From Erwinia amylovora (GTDB taxonomy: Bacteria > Pseudomonadota > Gammaproteobacteria > Enterobacterales > Enterobacteriaceae), in assembly GCF_017161565.1 (NCBI RefSeq), contig NZ_CP066796.1:2604001-2668000 (forward strand): a stretch of DNA of 64,000 nucleotides. The letters are read 5' to 3'. Both the position numbers and the translations under genes were made by a program. Positions 48,364-57,537 of this stretch are shown here, one piece after another. The notes under the pieces were generated by a model. That model was not told the DNA's origin and ran no database searches. It saw only the letters and a program-made list of their open reading frames with translations. Every line of letters starts with the position of its first letter. The first letter of the stretch is position 1.

Positions 48364-48623
48364 TTTTTTTCGATAACGTCTTTCAGCGCCCGGTTCTCAA
48401 GGCTCAGATCGGCAAACATCTGTTTAAGACGCCGGTTCTCGTCCTGAAGAGCCTTGATCTTTTTAATATCAGAAGCTTCCATGCCACCCTATCTGGACTT
48501 CCAGTTATAGTCAGTGGCTTCAGAGATACCGGCCTCCCGGCAGACATCTTTAACGGTCCGTCCGGATTCAACCGGCTTAATCACGGCGATGATCTGGTGC
48601 TCAGTAAAACGGGCTTTACGCAT
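48357..48623 (-). pseudogene. IS3-family OrfA with premature stop
   Basis: 88 codons starting MRKARFTEHQIIAVIK, a helix-turn-helix, and a C-terminal leucine-zipper segment ending VIEKKL. Codon 45 is TAG (48489-48491) in NWKSR-stop-GGMEASD, where relatives carry Tyr. A one-base change therefore inactivates the element. Confidence 0.85.
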
Positions 48624-48737
48624 GGCGATCTCCTCCGCTGGCAGATTGATTATGCCGGAGGATCTCTAAAAGTGAATGGGACTATTATGCGGGATGGTTA
48701 CAGTCAGGTTTAATGAAATATTATTATAAGAATAAAA

Positions 48738-48754
48738 AAGCCCCGTAGGGGCTT
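48738..48754 (-). terminator. Terminator of the three-gene island operon
   Basis: AAGCCCC-GTA-GGGGCTT forms a perfect 7-bp stem followed on the minus strand by TTTTTTATT. It overlaps the stop codon of the 72-aa gene, so the operon ends exactly there, 36 bp before IS copy 1. Confidence 0.85.
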
Positions 48755-48971
48755 ATTTATTTGGTCGTTCCGGTAAAATCTTACCTATCAGATAGACAAC
48801 CAACACGGATAAACCAATCGCTATCAGCCGCTCATGCCAGGTTTCATAGTGAAAGAACCAGTAGCAGCATAGCAACAACAACAACCCGCCTACGATCGCA
48901 CCTGACGCCTCTATAAGGCTATACATGATGCGCTTACCCAAGCTCAGCTCAACAGGCCCGTTATCTCGCAT
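48753..48971 (-). CDS. 72-aa two-TM protein, third gene of the island operon
   Basis: It has two hydrophobic segments (about residues 18-40 and 47-63) separated by a short charged loop (HYETWHER), and a polar tail. Not recognised. It overlaps the upstream 217-aa gene by 11 bases, so translation is coupled. In defence-type operons such small membrane proteins can be effectors or anchors, but nothing in the sequence proves that. Confidence 0.7.
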   Translation of the reverse strand: MRDNGPVELSLGKRIMYSLIEASGAIVGGLLLLLCCYWFFHYETWHERLIAIGLSVLVVYLIGKILPERPNK

Positions 48972-49614
48972 TAGCGTTAACCTCCCTGTCTACCATCTCT
49001 ATGATCCTTTCAAAAGCCGGTTGTCCCTGCGTTCGCTTCACATTCAGAGCCTCTAAGAACGGATTTAAAGCAGGCTCAACTAAGAAGTAGAGTAAATCAT
49101 AGTTTCGCACGCGCAATGCATTATAGACTTCGGGATTGTTCTTTTGAAGCTTTTCAGAAGTGTAGATGCACCTTTCTGTCATACCACCGATCAGCAAAGC
49201 ATTACCGATCAAGCCACCTCTAACAGCTACAAGAAACGAGCTACGCTGCGCAATGGTAGTTGCTAACCTTCCGGCTATCAGTGAGTTTGTAAGCGTCCGG
49301 CCAGCAACAGAAGCCATCGTTTTGCTGTAGATAGCGTTCTGCTTAGCTTCAGGCACGTTCTTATTGAAGATATTGAGCACGGTCTCAATAGTTTTCATGA
49401 AGTTGTGATTTTCGAGAATGCCATGCCTGATAGCCCCAACCATCCTGATCTTCTCTGTTTCACGTTGATAGCGGCTGTCTGTATCGATGAAACCATACGC
49501 AAGATAGCCAATGTCTGTAGGCACAGACAGCACGCCATGAGCAAATCCTATAGCAGACTCAGGCGATATAATAATTTTTGCTATACGCTTTGCGATCTCA
49601 CTGTAGCTACGCAT
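48961..49614 (-). CDS. 217-aa protein of unknown function, second gene of the island operon
   Basis: Not recognised. The helical N-terminus contains FAHGVLSVPTDIGYLAYGFIDTD, and a central Gly/Ala-rich hydrophobic stretch (FLVAVRGGLIGNALLIGG, about residues 128-145) could enter a membrane. The C-terminus is polar. It overlaps the 570-aa gene by 8 bases and the 72-aa gene by 11. It is AT-richer than the flanking chromosome. Confidence 0.7.
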   Translation of the reverse strand: MRSYSEIAKRIAKIIISPESAIGFAHGVLSVPTDIGYLAYGFIDTDSRYQRETEKIRMVGAIRHGILENHNFMKTIETVLNIFNKNVPEAKQNAIYSKTMASVAGRTLTNSLIAGRLATTIAQRSSFLVAVRGGLIGNALLIGGMTERCIYTSEKLQKNNPEVYNALRVRNYDLLYFLVEPALNPFLEALNVKRTQGQPAFERIIEMVDREVNANAR

Positions 49615-51319
49615 CTTGAAGCCCCTTGTCCTCGCTTACCTTCACTACATAGTAATCTCTGGCACCCGACACCAACTTATCAACTTTGATACCGACCTTG
49701 CCACTGCTGATCTCTTCATAAGCTACTCGATCTATCTCCATGCTCGCGATAGATAACTGATGCCAGTGGTTCTCATTATCTTGAATAGCGATTTTGTCAG
49801 CTTTAGTGATAGTAAACGAACCGCCTTCAGGTATGACCAAAGAGTATACTGAAGCACCTGTATAGCAGTGATTGAAGTCGAGCCGATGAAGGCTGTGTCT
49901 GAAGTCCATGAGGCCTTCTTGCTTAAAGGCTTCACGAGCTGCTTCTTTGCTGATAACACCTGCTTCTATCATGTGATAGATGTTGAAAAGCTCATAGGTG
50001 AATGTCATACCTCGATTAGCTATCTCAGCATCAGTGATTTGGTTTTCGTTGAAGGGGATCAGCTCTCGTTCTTTAGGCGCTTTGTATCGACGGTGATTGA
50101 CTATGTAGACGGCTTTGTATGTGTTTCCCGGATTAGCTTTCTTTCTGCGTAGGGCAATCTTAGAGATCTGAGCACACTGAGCATCAGTTGAAGTGCCACC
50201 AATCCCTTTAACTTCCAGCAAGAAGTGAATACCGTTATGCTCAAAGTTTAAATCTTCCTCAAACACTTCCCCTGCGTCTACATCAACATCTTTATCAGGA
50301 TCTACAACATTAGTGAAGCCTATGTACTCAAGGAACCACTTGACCGCAGATACAAGATCATCCCCGGTTTCTTTTAGCATAGCTCTAAGCTTTACATTTT
50401 CGTCTTTAGAATGAACTCTTTCATATTCTTCTTGCAGGGAAGATAAGGCTTCTTCATGTCGAACTTTTTCGTTTTTAATATCTATTATTTTATTTCTTTC
50501 TTCCAAAGATATATAATCGAAATCGTTTATCCAATTGAAACTACCATGATTTGGAAATTTTTCATTAGAAAAGCCAATATCTGGCAAAACATTATTGAAA
50601 AGGTCAAATAGCAAACCCGCCTTATCGTATATTTCTGGCAAAAAGAAAACTAATTTTGATCCCATTTTTCTTATAAAACAAACATCTTCACCTGCTTCAT
50701 TTCTAAGCAAAGGAACATCATTAGACTTATCGCCTTTATATAGCTGAAACACAAAGTTATAGTTTGAATTAGGAAGGTATTTTTCAAGGCATTGTTTAAT
50801 CTCCATTGCCTGTTTACCTTCAACTACATTCATTCTGCTTCCCGTTCTTCGCGTAGGAGTAAATCCATAGTAGTTAGGGAAACAGTAGGTATTAATTTGA
50901 TATTGGCTGTGTTGACCTGCTTCATTTTGAAGTATATACACTTCTTCATTGTAGCTTTCACAAAATATGAACAAGAGCTGAAATTTTTCTGTAGAAAAGA
51001 TGTCAGTAAGAGCAATTTGCATATCAAGAGGAAAAAGATCAATAAAACTTGGAGTATGATTATAAATCACACTTATAGATGAGCGATCTTTAATTAATTT
51101 ATTTCTCAATCCTGTATCAATAACTACTATTTCTGCTTCGTGTAAGTTTGAGGGAAGATTAGAAGAATAAGGAACCTTTAAAGGACGATAGCTGGCTGCT
51201 TCATATTCGCTATAACCGTTCATCCAATATTGATTAGCGTTAAAAACTGGATTTAGTTTTTTTACTAAACTTGATGGAGTGTTTAACAGATAAATCAGTG
51301 GTTTATTATCAGGATTCAT
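49607..51319 (-). CDS. 570-aa protein with PD-(D/E)XK-like nuclease motif, first gene of the island operon
   Basis: No gene name is recognised. Residues 1-245 look like an α/β domain (EAEIVVIDTG, KLVFFLPEI). 271-312 is a charged coiled coil (SLEERNKIIDIKNEKVRHEE). A helix LVSAVKWFLEYIGF (322-335) then leads into a nuclease-like core: Asp356 (EEDLNF), then LLEVKG with Glu369-x-Lys371, and Gln381/Gln384. This D...ExK pattern is that of restriction-endonuclease-fold enzymes. The ATG at 51319 has GGAAG upstream. It is AT-rich, lies between two IS copies and beside a broken integrase. A role in defence is inferred from domain and location. Confidence 0.75.
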   Translation of the reverse strand: MNPDNKPLIYLLNTPSSLVKKLNPVFNANQYWMNGYSEYEAASYRPLKVPYSSNLPSNLHEAEIVVIDTGLRNKLIKDRSSISVIYNHTPSFIDLFPLDMQIALTDIFSTEKFQLLFIFCESYNEEVYILQNEAGQHSQYQINTYCFPNYYGFTPTRRTGSRMNVVEGKQAMEIKQCLEKYLPNSNYNFVFQLYKGDKSNDVPLLRNEAGEDVCFIRKMGSKLVFFLPEIYDKAGLLFDLFNNVLPDIGFSNEKFPNHGSFNWINDFDYISLEERNKIIDIKNEKVRHEEALSSLQEEYERVHSKDENVKLRAMLKETGDDLVSAVKWFLEYIGFTNVVDPDKDVDVDAGEVFEEDLNFEHNGIHFLLEVKGIGGTSTDAQCAQISKIALRRKKANPGNTYKAVYIVNHRRYKAPKERELIPFNENQITDAEIANRGMTFTYELFNIYHMIEAGVISKEAAREAFKQEGLMDFRHSLHRLDFNHCYTGASVYSLVIPEGGSFTITKADKIAIQDNENHWHQLSIASMEIDRVAYEEISSGKVGIKVDKLVSGARDYYVVKVSEDKGLQDA

Positions 51320-51466
51320 TGCTTACTTCCATTTAAGATTTCTCTTTAAGGTATCATTTTTCTTAAAGGATGGCACTCATGACCTTAGCCACACATACAA
51401 ACCTTAGAGTATAGATTAGTATAGACTATACAGGCAGGCTTTAAATCTGGCGTGTTGATGGTTAGC

Positions 51467-51942
51467 TGTAAATAGACCCGTTTTAGTTCCATGCATTTTT
51501 TGAGATCCCGGCAAAATAATGGTGCTGTCGGTATTCCTCCGGTGTCATATTGTTCAGCGATTCATGCGTGCGTTCACAGTTATATTCTGATAACCATTTT
51601 TCCGTGATTTCCCGCACTTCATTCAGCGTTCTGAACTGATAAAAATCGAGTATTTCTGTGCGGTATGTCCGGTTAAAGCGCTCAATGAAGGCGTTCTGCG
51701 TTGGCCTACCCGGCTGGATAAACTCCAGTTTTACCGCATGTCTCTCTGCCCATTCAGCCAGTGCCAGCGAGATAAATTCCGGACCATTTTTAACAGTCCG
51801 TCCGGATTCAACCGGCTTAATCACGGCGATGATCTGGTGCTCAGTAAAACGGGCTTTACGCATGGCGATCTCCTTCGCTGGCAGATTGATTATGCCGGAG
51901 GATCTCTAAAAGTGAATGTGACTATTATGCGGGATGATTACA
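51467..51942 (-). mobile_element. Internally deleted IS3-family copy (copy 2)
   Basis: 476 bp. Both ends match copy 1 (TGTAAATAGACCCG at the left; TGTAATCATCCCGC reading in from the right), but 731 bp between the orfA start and the end of orfB are gone. The joint lies near 51785, giving a fused 126-aa frame (RTVK joined to NGPEFISL). It lies in the same orientation as copy 1 and cuts off the integrase remnant at 51943. Confidence 0.88.
51483..51863 (-). pseudogene. Fused OrfA-OrfB remnant inside IS copy 2
   Basis: 126 aa: the first 25 residues of OrfA joined in frame to the last 101 residues of OrfB, keeping the catalytic Glu region (FIERFNRTYRTE) but losing both Asp residues. It cannot be an active transposase. 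Confidence 0.85.
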
Positions 51943-52471
51943 CAATAGCCCAGCGATAGACTTGCAATACAATCTCTCTGGCGTGCACAGCTTTCGCCGG
52001 TGCCCCTCTCTCGACAATGTTATCGGTTAATGCGCGTAAGTCTTCATGTGTAATCTCACTCAGTTTCTGCTGGGCAAATTTTGACTTCAACTCCCTTTGA
52101 TATACTTAACGCCGCATATCACGCGTCGATTTAGCCATTTGATAACCGCGTAACCATTTCTCAGCCCACGCACCAAAAGTCTCCGCATCTTTGATACGCG
52201 CTTTATCTCTGGCTTTTTCCCTCGCAGGCGATCTTCCACCGGCAACCATTTTTTTAGCTTCGTTGAGCAGTTCACGCGCTTCTGCAAGCGTGATCCCTCC
52301 AACACCATAGCGGCCAAAAGTAACGGTCTCCTGTCTTCCGTTTATTGAATAATTATAACTAAATGAGATCGCTCCAGCCGGAGTGACCGCAACATACAAA
52401 CCATCACGGTCATTAACTTTATAGAGTTTCTCCTTCGGCTTAAGGTGACGCAGCCTGGCGTCAGTCAACAT
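51943..52471 (-). pseudogene. Tyrosine integrase, broken (DUF4102-type N-terminus plus core-binding part)
   Basis: From ATG 52471: MLTDARLRHLKPKEKLYKV..., the N-terminal domain of P4-type integrases, then WAEKWLRGYQMAKSTRDMRR and a TAA stop. The same frame continues without a gap after the stop (VYQRELKSKFAQQKLSEI..., HEDLRALTDNIVERG, REIVLQVYRWAI), exactly as in intact relatives, until IS copy 2 ends it. A nonsense mutation and an IS-linked truncation have therefore removed the catalytic domain. It is located 305 bp from the 3' end of guaA, a known integration site for genomic islands. Confidence 0.88.
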
Positions 52472-52776
52472 GGTTTATTGTTTTCCTTTATCAAAAAACA
52501 CCATGTTGTAAAATTCAGAAAAGTTATTTAACTAGCTGTTTTTAATTGAGTTATAAAAAACAAATACCATAACTCAACCGAAATTTATCACATGGTACTT
52601 TTTCAAACTTGAATTCGAAACCAGAGAGTACCATCAAAAATTCCATTGAAAAAACCGTGCTTCCCGTTGCTAACAGCTGCCAGAAAGTGCCAGATACAAA
52701 AACAAAAAAGCCCGCAGTTACGCGGGCTTAGAGGTACTTTACTGCTTTAACGTGCAGGCTGTTGCCAGACGCGAAA
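52472..52776. other. AT-rich gap between the integrase remnant and guaA, with inverted repeats
   Basis: Besides the guaA terminator it holds TTGAGTTAT (52546-52554) with ATAACTCAA (52569-52577), and ATGGTACT (52592-52599) with AGTACCAT (52627-52634), both perfect. A further GGTACTTT occurs near 52733. Such repeats beside an integrase may be recombinase-binding or att-arm sites (inference). No gene is seen. Confidence 0.5.
52708..52729 (-). terminator. guaBA terminator
   Basis: AAGCCCGC and GCGGGCTT form a perfect 8-bp stem with a six-base loop. On the minus strand TTTTTTGTTTTTG follows. It lies about 50 bases after the guaA stop. Confidence 0.88.
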
Positions 52777-54357
52777 TCATTCCCACTCAATGGTCGCCGG
52801 GGGTTTACCGGAGATATCATAAACCACACGGGAAATGCCGTCGATTTCGTTGATAATGCGGTTAGACACGCGGCCGAGGAACTCATACGGCAGATGCGCC
52901 CAGTGCGCGGTCATAAAGTCGATGGTTTCTACCGCACGCAGCGATACAACCCAGTCGTACTTGCGGCCATCGCCCATTACGCCAACGGAACGTACCGGCA
53001 GAAACACGGTGAATGCCTGGCTGACCTTGTTGTACAGATCGGCTTTGTGCAGCTCTTCGATAAAGATGGCATCGGCACGGCGCAGCAGGTCGCAGTACTC
53101 TTTTTTCACTTCGCCCAGCACGCGCACGCCCAGGCCCGGTCCCGGGAACGGGTGACGGAACAGCATGGCGTGCGGCAGGCCCAGCTCAAGACCGATTTTG
53201 CGCACTTCGTCTTTGAACAGCTCTTTCAGCGGCTCAACCAGCCCCAGCTTCATCTCTTTCGGCAGGCCGCCAACATTGTGGTGTGATTTGATCACATGCG
53301 CCTTACCGGTCGCCGAAGCGGCAGATTCAATCACGTCAGGGTAAATAGTGCCCTGTGCCAGCCACTTCACCTCGGTGAGCTTAGTCGCCTCTTCATCGAA
53401 TACCTCTACGAATACGCGGCCAATGATCTTACGTTTGGCTTCCGGCTCGTCGGTACCGGCCAGCGCGTCAAGGAAACGGTTTTCCGCCGGCACATGGATG
53501 ATATTCAGGCCGAAGTGGTCACCAAACATCTCCATCACCTGCTCCGCTTCGTTCAGGCGCAGCAGGCCGTTATCAACGAAAACACAGGTCAGACGATCGC
53601 CGATGGCGCGGTGCAGCAGCATCGCGGTGACCGATGAGTCAACGCCGCCGGACAGGCCGAGGATCACTTTGTCGTCACCCACCTGCTCGCGCAGACGCTC
53701 AACGGCATCCTCAATGATCTTTGCCGGGGTCCACAGCGCTTCACACTGGCAGATATCACGTACGAAGCGCTCCAGCAGGCGCAGCCCCTGGCGTGTATGT
53801 GTTACTTCAGGATGGAACTGCACGCCGTAAAAACGCTTCTCCTCGTTGGCCATAATGGCGAACGGGCAGGTATCGGTGCTGGCAACGGTGACAAAATCAG
53901 AGGGGATGGCGGTGACCTTATCGCCGTGGCTCATCCACACGTCCAGCAGCGGCTTACCGTCTGCGCTGATGGCATCTTCGATATCGCGGATCAGCGCACT
54001 CTGGTTTTTCACTTCTACCTGCGCATAGCCGAACTCGCGTTCGCTGGAGCCTTCCACCTTACCGCCCAGCTGCAGCGCCATGGTTTGCATGCCGTAGCAC
54101 ACGCCCAGCACCGGCACGCCGGCGTTAAATACGTAATCCGGCGCGCGCGGACTGTCGTGCTCGGTGGTGCTTTCCGGGCCGCCGGAGAGGATGATACCGT
54201 TCGGGTTGAACCCGCGGATCTGCTCTTCGGTCACGTCCCACGCCCACAGCTCGCAGTAGACGCCCAGCTCACGCACACGACGCGCGACCAGCTGGGTATA
54301 CTGTGAACCGAAATCAAGGATCAGGATGCGATGTTTATGAATATTTTCCGTCGTCAT
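52777..54357 (-). CDS. guaA: GMP synthase (glutamine-hydrolysing)
   Basis: 526 aa (E. coli 525), start [19 protein letters not shown] at 54357. It converts XMP to GMP. The class I glutamine amidotransferase (VCYGMQ nucleophile Cys, FHPEVTHT) is followed by the ATP-pyrophosphatase loop [11 protein letters not shown] and a dimerisation domain ending PPATIEWE. It lies 82 bp after guaB in the guaBA operon. Its 3' end faces the integrase remnant. Confidence 0.98.
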   Translation of the reverse strand: MTTENIHKHRILILDFGSQYTQLVARRVRELGVYCELWAWDVTEEQIRGFNPNGIILSGGPESTTEHDSPRAPDYVFNAGVPVLGVCYGMQTMALQLGGKVEGSSEREFGYAQVEVKNQSALIRDIEDAISADGKPLLDVWMSHGDKVTAIPSDFVTVASTDTCPFAIMANEEKRFYGVQFHPEVTHTRQGLRLLERFVRDICQCEALWTPAKIIEDAVERLREQVGDDKVILGLSGGVDSSVTAMLLHRAIGDRLTCVFVDNGLLRLNEAEQVMEMFGDHFGLNIIHVPAENRFLDALAGTDEPEAKRKIIGRVFVEVFDEEATKLTEVKWLAQGTIYPDVIESAASATGKAHVIKSHHNVGGLPKEMKLGLVEPLKELFKDEVRKIGLELGLPHAMLFRHPFPGPGLGVRVLGEVKKEYCDLLRRADAIFIEELHKADLYNKVSQAFTVFLPVRSVGVMGDGRKYDWVVSLRAVETIDFMTAHWAHLPYEFLGRVSNRIINEIDGISRVVYDISGKPPATIEWE

Positions 54358-54406
54358 TGGGCTATTCCAGGGCGATGTCATACATAATTCGGGATGGGGT
54401 GAAAAT

Positions 54407-54423
54407 GCCCGGCCAGGCCGGGC
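54407..54423 (-). other. GC-rich hairpin between guaB and guaA
   Basis: GCCCGGC-CAG-GCCGGGC forms a perfect 7-bp stem in the guaB-guaA gap. It has no T-run, so it may stabilise or modulate the guaBA message rather than end it. Confidence 0.45.
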
Positions 54424-54439
54424 GGGCGGTTACGGGTTA

Positions 54440-55906
54440 TCAGGAACCCATACGGTAGTTCGGCGACTCTTTAGTAATGGTCACATCGTGAACGTGACTT
54501 TCCGAAATACCGGCACCGCTGATGCGCACGAATTGCGCTTTGGTGCGCAGCTCGTCGATAGTAGCACAGCCGGTCAGGCCCATACAGGAGCGCAGCCCGC
54601 CCATTTGCTGATGCACGATCTCTTTCAGGCGACCTTTGTATGCCACGCGACCTTCGATGCCTTCCGGCACCAGTTTGTCCGCCGCATTATCGGTCTGGAA
54701 GTAACGGTCGGAAGAACCTTTCGACATCGCGCCCAGCGAGCCCATGCCACGGTAAGACTTGTATGAACGCCCCTGGTACAGTTCGATTTCGCCCGGCGAC
54801 TCGTCAGTACCTGCCAGCATGGAGCCAACCATCACCGCAGCAGCACCGGCGGCGATAGCTTTTGCGATATCGCCGGAGAAGCGGATGCCGCCGTCAGCGA
54901 TAACCGGAATGCCGGTGCCTTCCAGCGCGGCAACGGCGTCAGAAACTGCGGTGATCTGCGGTACGCCCACGCCGGTCACGATGCGGGTAGTACAGATTGA
55001 GCCAGGACCAATACCGACTTTCACCGCGCTGACGCCGGCTTCGGCCAGCGCCAGCGCGCCAGCGCCGGTCGCCACGTTGCCGCCGACAATTTGCAGATCG
55101 GGGTATTTAGCACGTGTTTCGCGGATGCGTTGCAAAACGCCTTCAGAATGACCGTGGGAGGAATCGATCAGCAGTACGTCAACACCGGCAGCCACCAGCG
55201 CATCGACGCGCTCTTCGTTACCGGCACCTGCACCGACGGCAGCACCCACGCGCAGACGGCCATGCTCGTCTTTACAGGCAAGGGGTTTACGTTCCGCTTT
55301 CTGGAAGTCTTTCACGGTGATCATGCCCAGCAGATGGAAACTGTCATCCACCACCAGCGCTTTTTCCACGCGTTTTTCGTGCATTTTGTGCAGCACCACT
55401 TCGCGCGCTTCCCCCTCTTTCACCGTGACCAGACGCTCTTTTGGCGTCATTACCGCAGAAACCGGCAGGCTCAGATCGGTGACAAAGCGGACATCACGTC
55501 CGGTAATAATACCGACCAACTCGTTTTCGCCGTTGACCACCGGGTAACCGGCAAAGCCGTTACGTTCGGTCAATGCTTTCACTTCGCTAAGCGCGGTAGT
55601 GGGCAACACGGTCTGCGGGTCGGTAACCACGCCGCTTTCATGCTTCTTCACCCGGCGAACTTCTTCCGCCTGGCGCTCAATAGACATGTTTTTGTGGATA
55701 AAGCCCAGGCCCCCTTCCTGTGCCAGCGCAATGGCCAGACCGGCTTCGGTCACGGTGTCCATAGCAGCAGACAGCATAGGAATGTTCAGACGGATGTTTT
55801 TAGTGAGCTGGGTACTGAGGTCGGCGGTGTTTGGCAGCACCGTGGAGTGAGCAGGAACGAGCAGAACGTCGTCGAATGTCAGGGCTTCTTTAGTGATTCT
55901 TAGCAT
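54440..55906 (-). CDS. guaB: IMP dehydrogenase
   Basis: 488 aa, the E. coli length. It oxidises IMP to XMP, the first step to GMP. Catalytic Cys loop GPGSICTTR, two CBS domains inserted near residues 95-200, and the flap region [18 protein letters not shown] are present. ATG at 55906. First gene of guaBA, divergent from xseA. Confidence 0.98.
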   Translation of the reverse strand: MLRITKEALTFDDVLLVPAHSTVLPNTADLSTQLTKNIRLNIPMLSAAMDTVTEAGLAIALAQEGGLGFIHKNMSIERQAEEVRRVKKHESGVVTDPQTVLPTTALSEVKALTERNGFAGYPVVNGENELVGIITGRDVRFVTDLSLPVSAVMTPKERLVTVKEGEAREVVLHKMHEKRVEKALVVDDSFHLLGMITVKDFQKAERKPLACKDEHGRLRVGAAVGAGAGNEERVDALVAAGVDVLLIDSSHGHSEGVLQRIRETRAKYPDLQIVGGNVATGAGALALAEAGVSAVKVGIGPGSICTTRIVTGVGVPQITAVSDAVAALEGTGIPVIADGGIRFSGDIAKAIAAGAAAVMVGSMLAGTDESPGEIELYQGRSYKSYRGMGSLGAMSKGSSDRYFQTDNAADKLVPEGIEGRVAYKGRLKEIVHQQMGGLRSCMGLTGCATIDELRTKAQFVRISGAGISESHVHDVTITKESPNYRMGS

Positions 55907-55958
55907 GGCAATATCTCAACCTCAGGGTGAATGAGAACTTGTAAAATATTGCCGCGGC

Positions 55959-55987
55959 ATTATACAGGCCGTAATCGATTGCCTCCA
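55959..55987 (-). promoter_or_regulatory. guaB promoter with PurR-like site
   Basis: Reading minus, TGGAGG (-35 position, 55987-55982), 17 bases, then TATAAT (55964-55959). GCAATCGATTAC (55982-55971) lies between and over the -35 and matches the place and sequence of the E. coli guaB PurR box (GCAATCGGTTAC from memory). PurR and growth-rate control are expected. Confidence 0.7.
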
Positions 55988-56076
55988 GCTTTATTTACTT
56001 AAAACTCTTGATCCCCTGAATCAGCCCTGTAGTATCGGCTAATTAACCCGCTGATTTAAAGTTTGATCTTCATCAC

Positions 56077-57450
56077 ATGTCGCAAGCGCCAGGCAGCAAT
56101 ATTTTTACCGTCAGTCGTCTCAACAGCACAGTGCGTAAGCTGCTGGAGCTGGAAATGGGCCAGGTATGGTTGAGCGCGGAGATCTCTAATTTCTCCCAGC
56201 CCTCTTCCGGCCACTGGTACTTCACGCTGAAAGACGATTCGGCCCAGGTACGCTGCGCGATGTTTCGCAACGGCAACCGCCGCGTCACCTTCCGACCGCA
56301 AAACGGCCAGCAGGTGCTGGTGCGTGCCACCATCACCCTGTACGAGCCGCGCGGCGACTACCAGCTGATCGCCGAAAGCATGCTGCCTGCCGGAGACGGC
56401 CTGCTGCAACAGCAGTTTGAGCAGCTAAAGCAGCGCCTGATGGCGGAAGGATTATTTGAGCAGCGCCATAAACAGCCGCTGCCGGACCCGGCGCGCCAGG
56501 TCGGGGTGATCACCTCTGCCAGCGGTGCTGCGTTACACGACGTGTTACGCGTGTTGCAGCGCCGTGACCCTTCCCTGCCGGTGGTGATCTACCCAACCCC
56601 GGTGCAGGGCGCAGAAGCGCCTCCGGGTATCGTGCGCGCTATTGAGCTGGCCAACGCCCGCAACGAGTGCGATGTGCTGATCGTCGGTCGCGGTGGCGGC
56701 TCGCTGGAAGATCTGTGCAGCTTTAACGACGAACGCGTGGCGCGGGCGATTTTTGCCAGCCGCATCCCGATTGTCAGCGCGGTGGGGCATGAAACCGACG
56801 TTACCATTGCCGATTTCGCCGCCGACCTGCGGGCGCCTACCCCTTCTGCCGCCGCAGAGCTGGTCAGCCGCAACCAGACAGAGCGACTGCGTCAGCTACA
56901 GTCGCAGCAGCAGCGCATGGAAATGGCGATGGACTATTATCTCGCCCGACAGCAGCGTACCTTCACCCGTTTGCAACATCGCTTACAGCAGCAGCATCCG
57001 CAGCTGAGGCTGGCGCGCCAGCAAACCGCGCTGATGCAACTGCAGCGCCGTCTGGGCGATGCGCTGCAACAACATCTGCGCCAGGCAACCCGGCGGCAGC
57101 AACACCTCGGCCAGCGCCTTAACGCTTTTCGACCGGAACTGCGCATTGAGCGCGCAAGCCAACAGTTACAACAGTGGCAATATCGGCTACGGCAGGCAAT
57201 GCAGCAGCAGCTTGGCGCAAACAAGCAGCGCTTTGGCCAGCTTGCCGCCAGGCTGGAAGGCGTCAGCCCGCTGGCTACGCTGGCGCGCGGCTTTAGCGTC
57301 ACCAGCACCGCCAACGGCCAGCTTGTCAAAAAAACCAGACAGCTGCATCAGGGCGATACGCTGAAAACCCGTCTCGACGATGGCTGGGTAGAAAGCGAAG
57401 TCACTGTCATCACCCCACTGAAAAAAACTCGCGGGCGCAGCGTCAAATAG
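56077..57450 (+). CDS. xseA: Exodeoxyribonuclease VII large subunit
   Basis: 457 aa (E. coli 456). N-terminal OB fold ([20 protein letters not shown]), catalytic domain ([35 protein letters not shown]), then a long Gln/Arg-rich coiled coil from about 260 to 400. It degrades single-stranded DNA with XseB, which is not in the window. Divergent from guaB, as in E. coli. Confidence 0.97.
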   Translation: MSQAPGSNIFTVSRLNSTVRKLLELEMGQVWLSAEISNFSQPSSGHWYFTLKDDSAQVRCAMFRNGNRRVTFRPQNGQQVLVRATITLYEPRGDYQLIAESMLPAGDGLLQQQFEQLKQRLMAEGLFEQRHKQPLPDPARQVGVITSASGAALHDVLRVLQRRDPSLPVVIYPTPVQGAEAPPGIVRAIELANARNECDVLIVGRGGGSLEDLCSFNDERVARAIFASRIPIVSAVGHETDVTIADFAADLRAPTPSAAAELVSRNQTERLRQLQSQQQRMEMAMDYYLARQQRTFTRLQHRLQQQHPQLRLARQQTALMQLQRRLGDALQQHLRQATRRQQHLGQRLNAFRPELRIERASQQLQQWQYRLRQAMQQQLGANKQRFGQLAARLEGVSPLATLARGFSVTSTANGQLVKKTRQLHQGDTLKTRLDDGWVESEVTVITPLKKTRGRSVK

Positions 57451-57537
57451 CAGGCGGGGATCCCCCCTCCTCTTCCCCCCATCCGGAGCAGGCGAACTAT
57501 ACTTGTTTAACATTCATTGTTGCGCAAGGAGTCTGAT

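Larger units (their letters stand above)
47496..48702 (-). mobile_element. IS3-family insertion sequence, full length but defective (copy 1)
   Basis: 1207 bp with imperfect terminal inverted repeats beginning TGTAA (TGTAAATAGACCGGTTTTAG at the left, TGTAACCATCCCGCATAATAG reading in from the right). It encodes orfA and orfB in IS3 arrangement with a canonical A-AAA-AAG slippery site. orfA has a stop at codon 45, so the OrfAB transposase cannot be made normally. Flanking bases (GGTTG / GTCAG) show no target duplication. It is probably of the IS407/IS1400-like branch (from memory). Confidence 0.9.

Noticed and set aside
47491..51947. Target-site duplication proving a composite transposon
   Set aside because: The outer flanks (GGTTG and CAATA) and the flanks of each single IS do not match.
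47380..52800. Direct repeat of the guaA 3' end as a second att site
   Set aside because: I scanned the left side of the island by eye and found no convincing copy; the far end may have been lost or lie in rearranged sequence.
55091..55903. 270-codon plus-strand frame opposite guaB
   Set aside because: Antisense shadow of a highly conserved guaB; no supporting motif.
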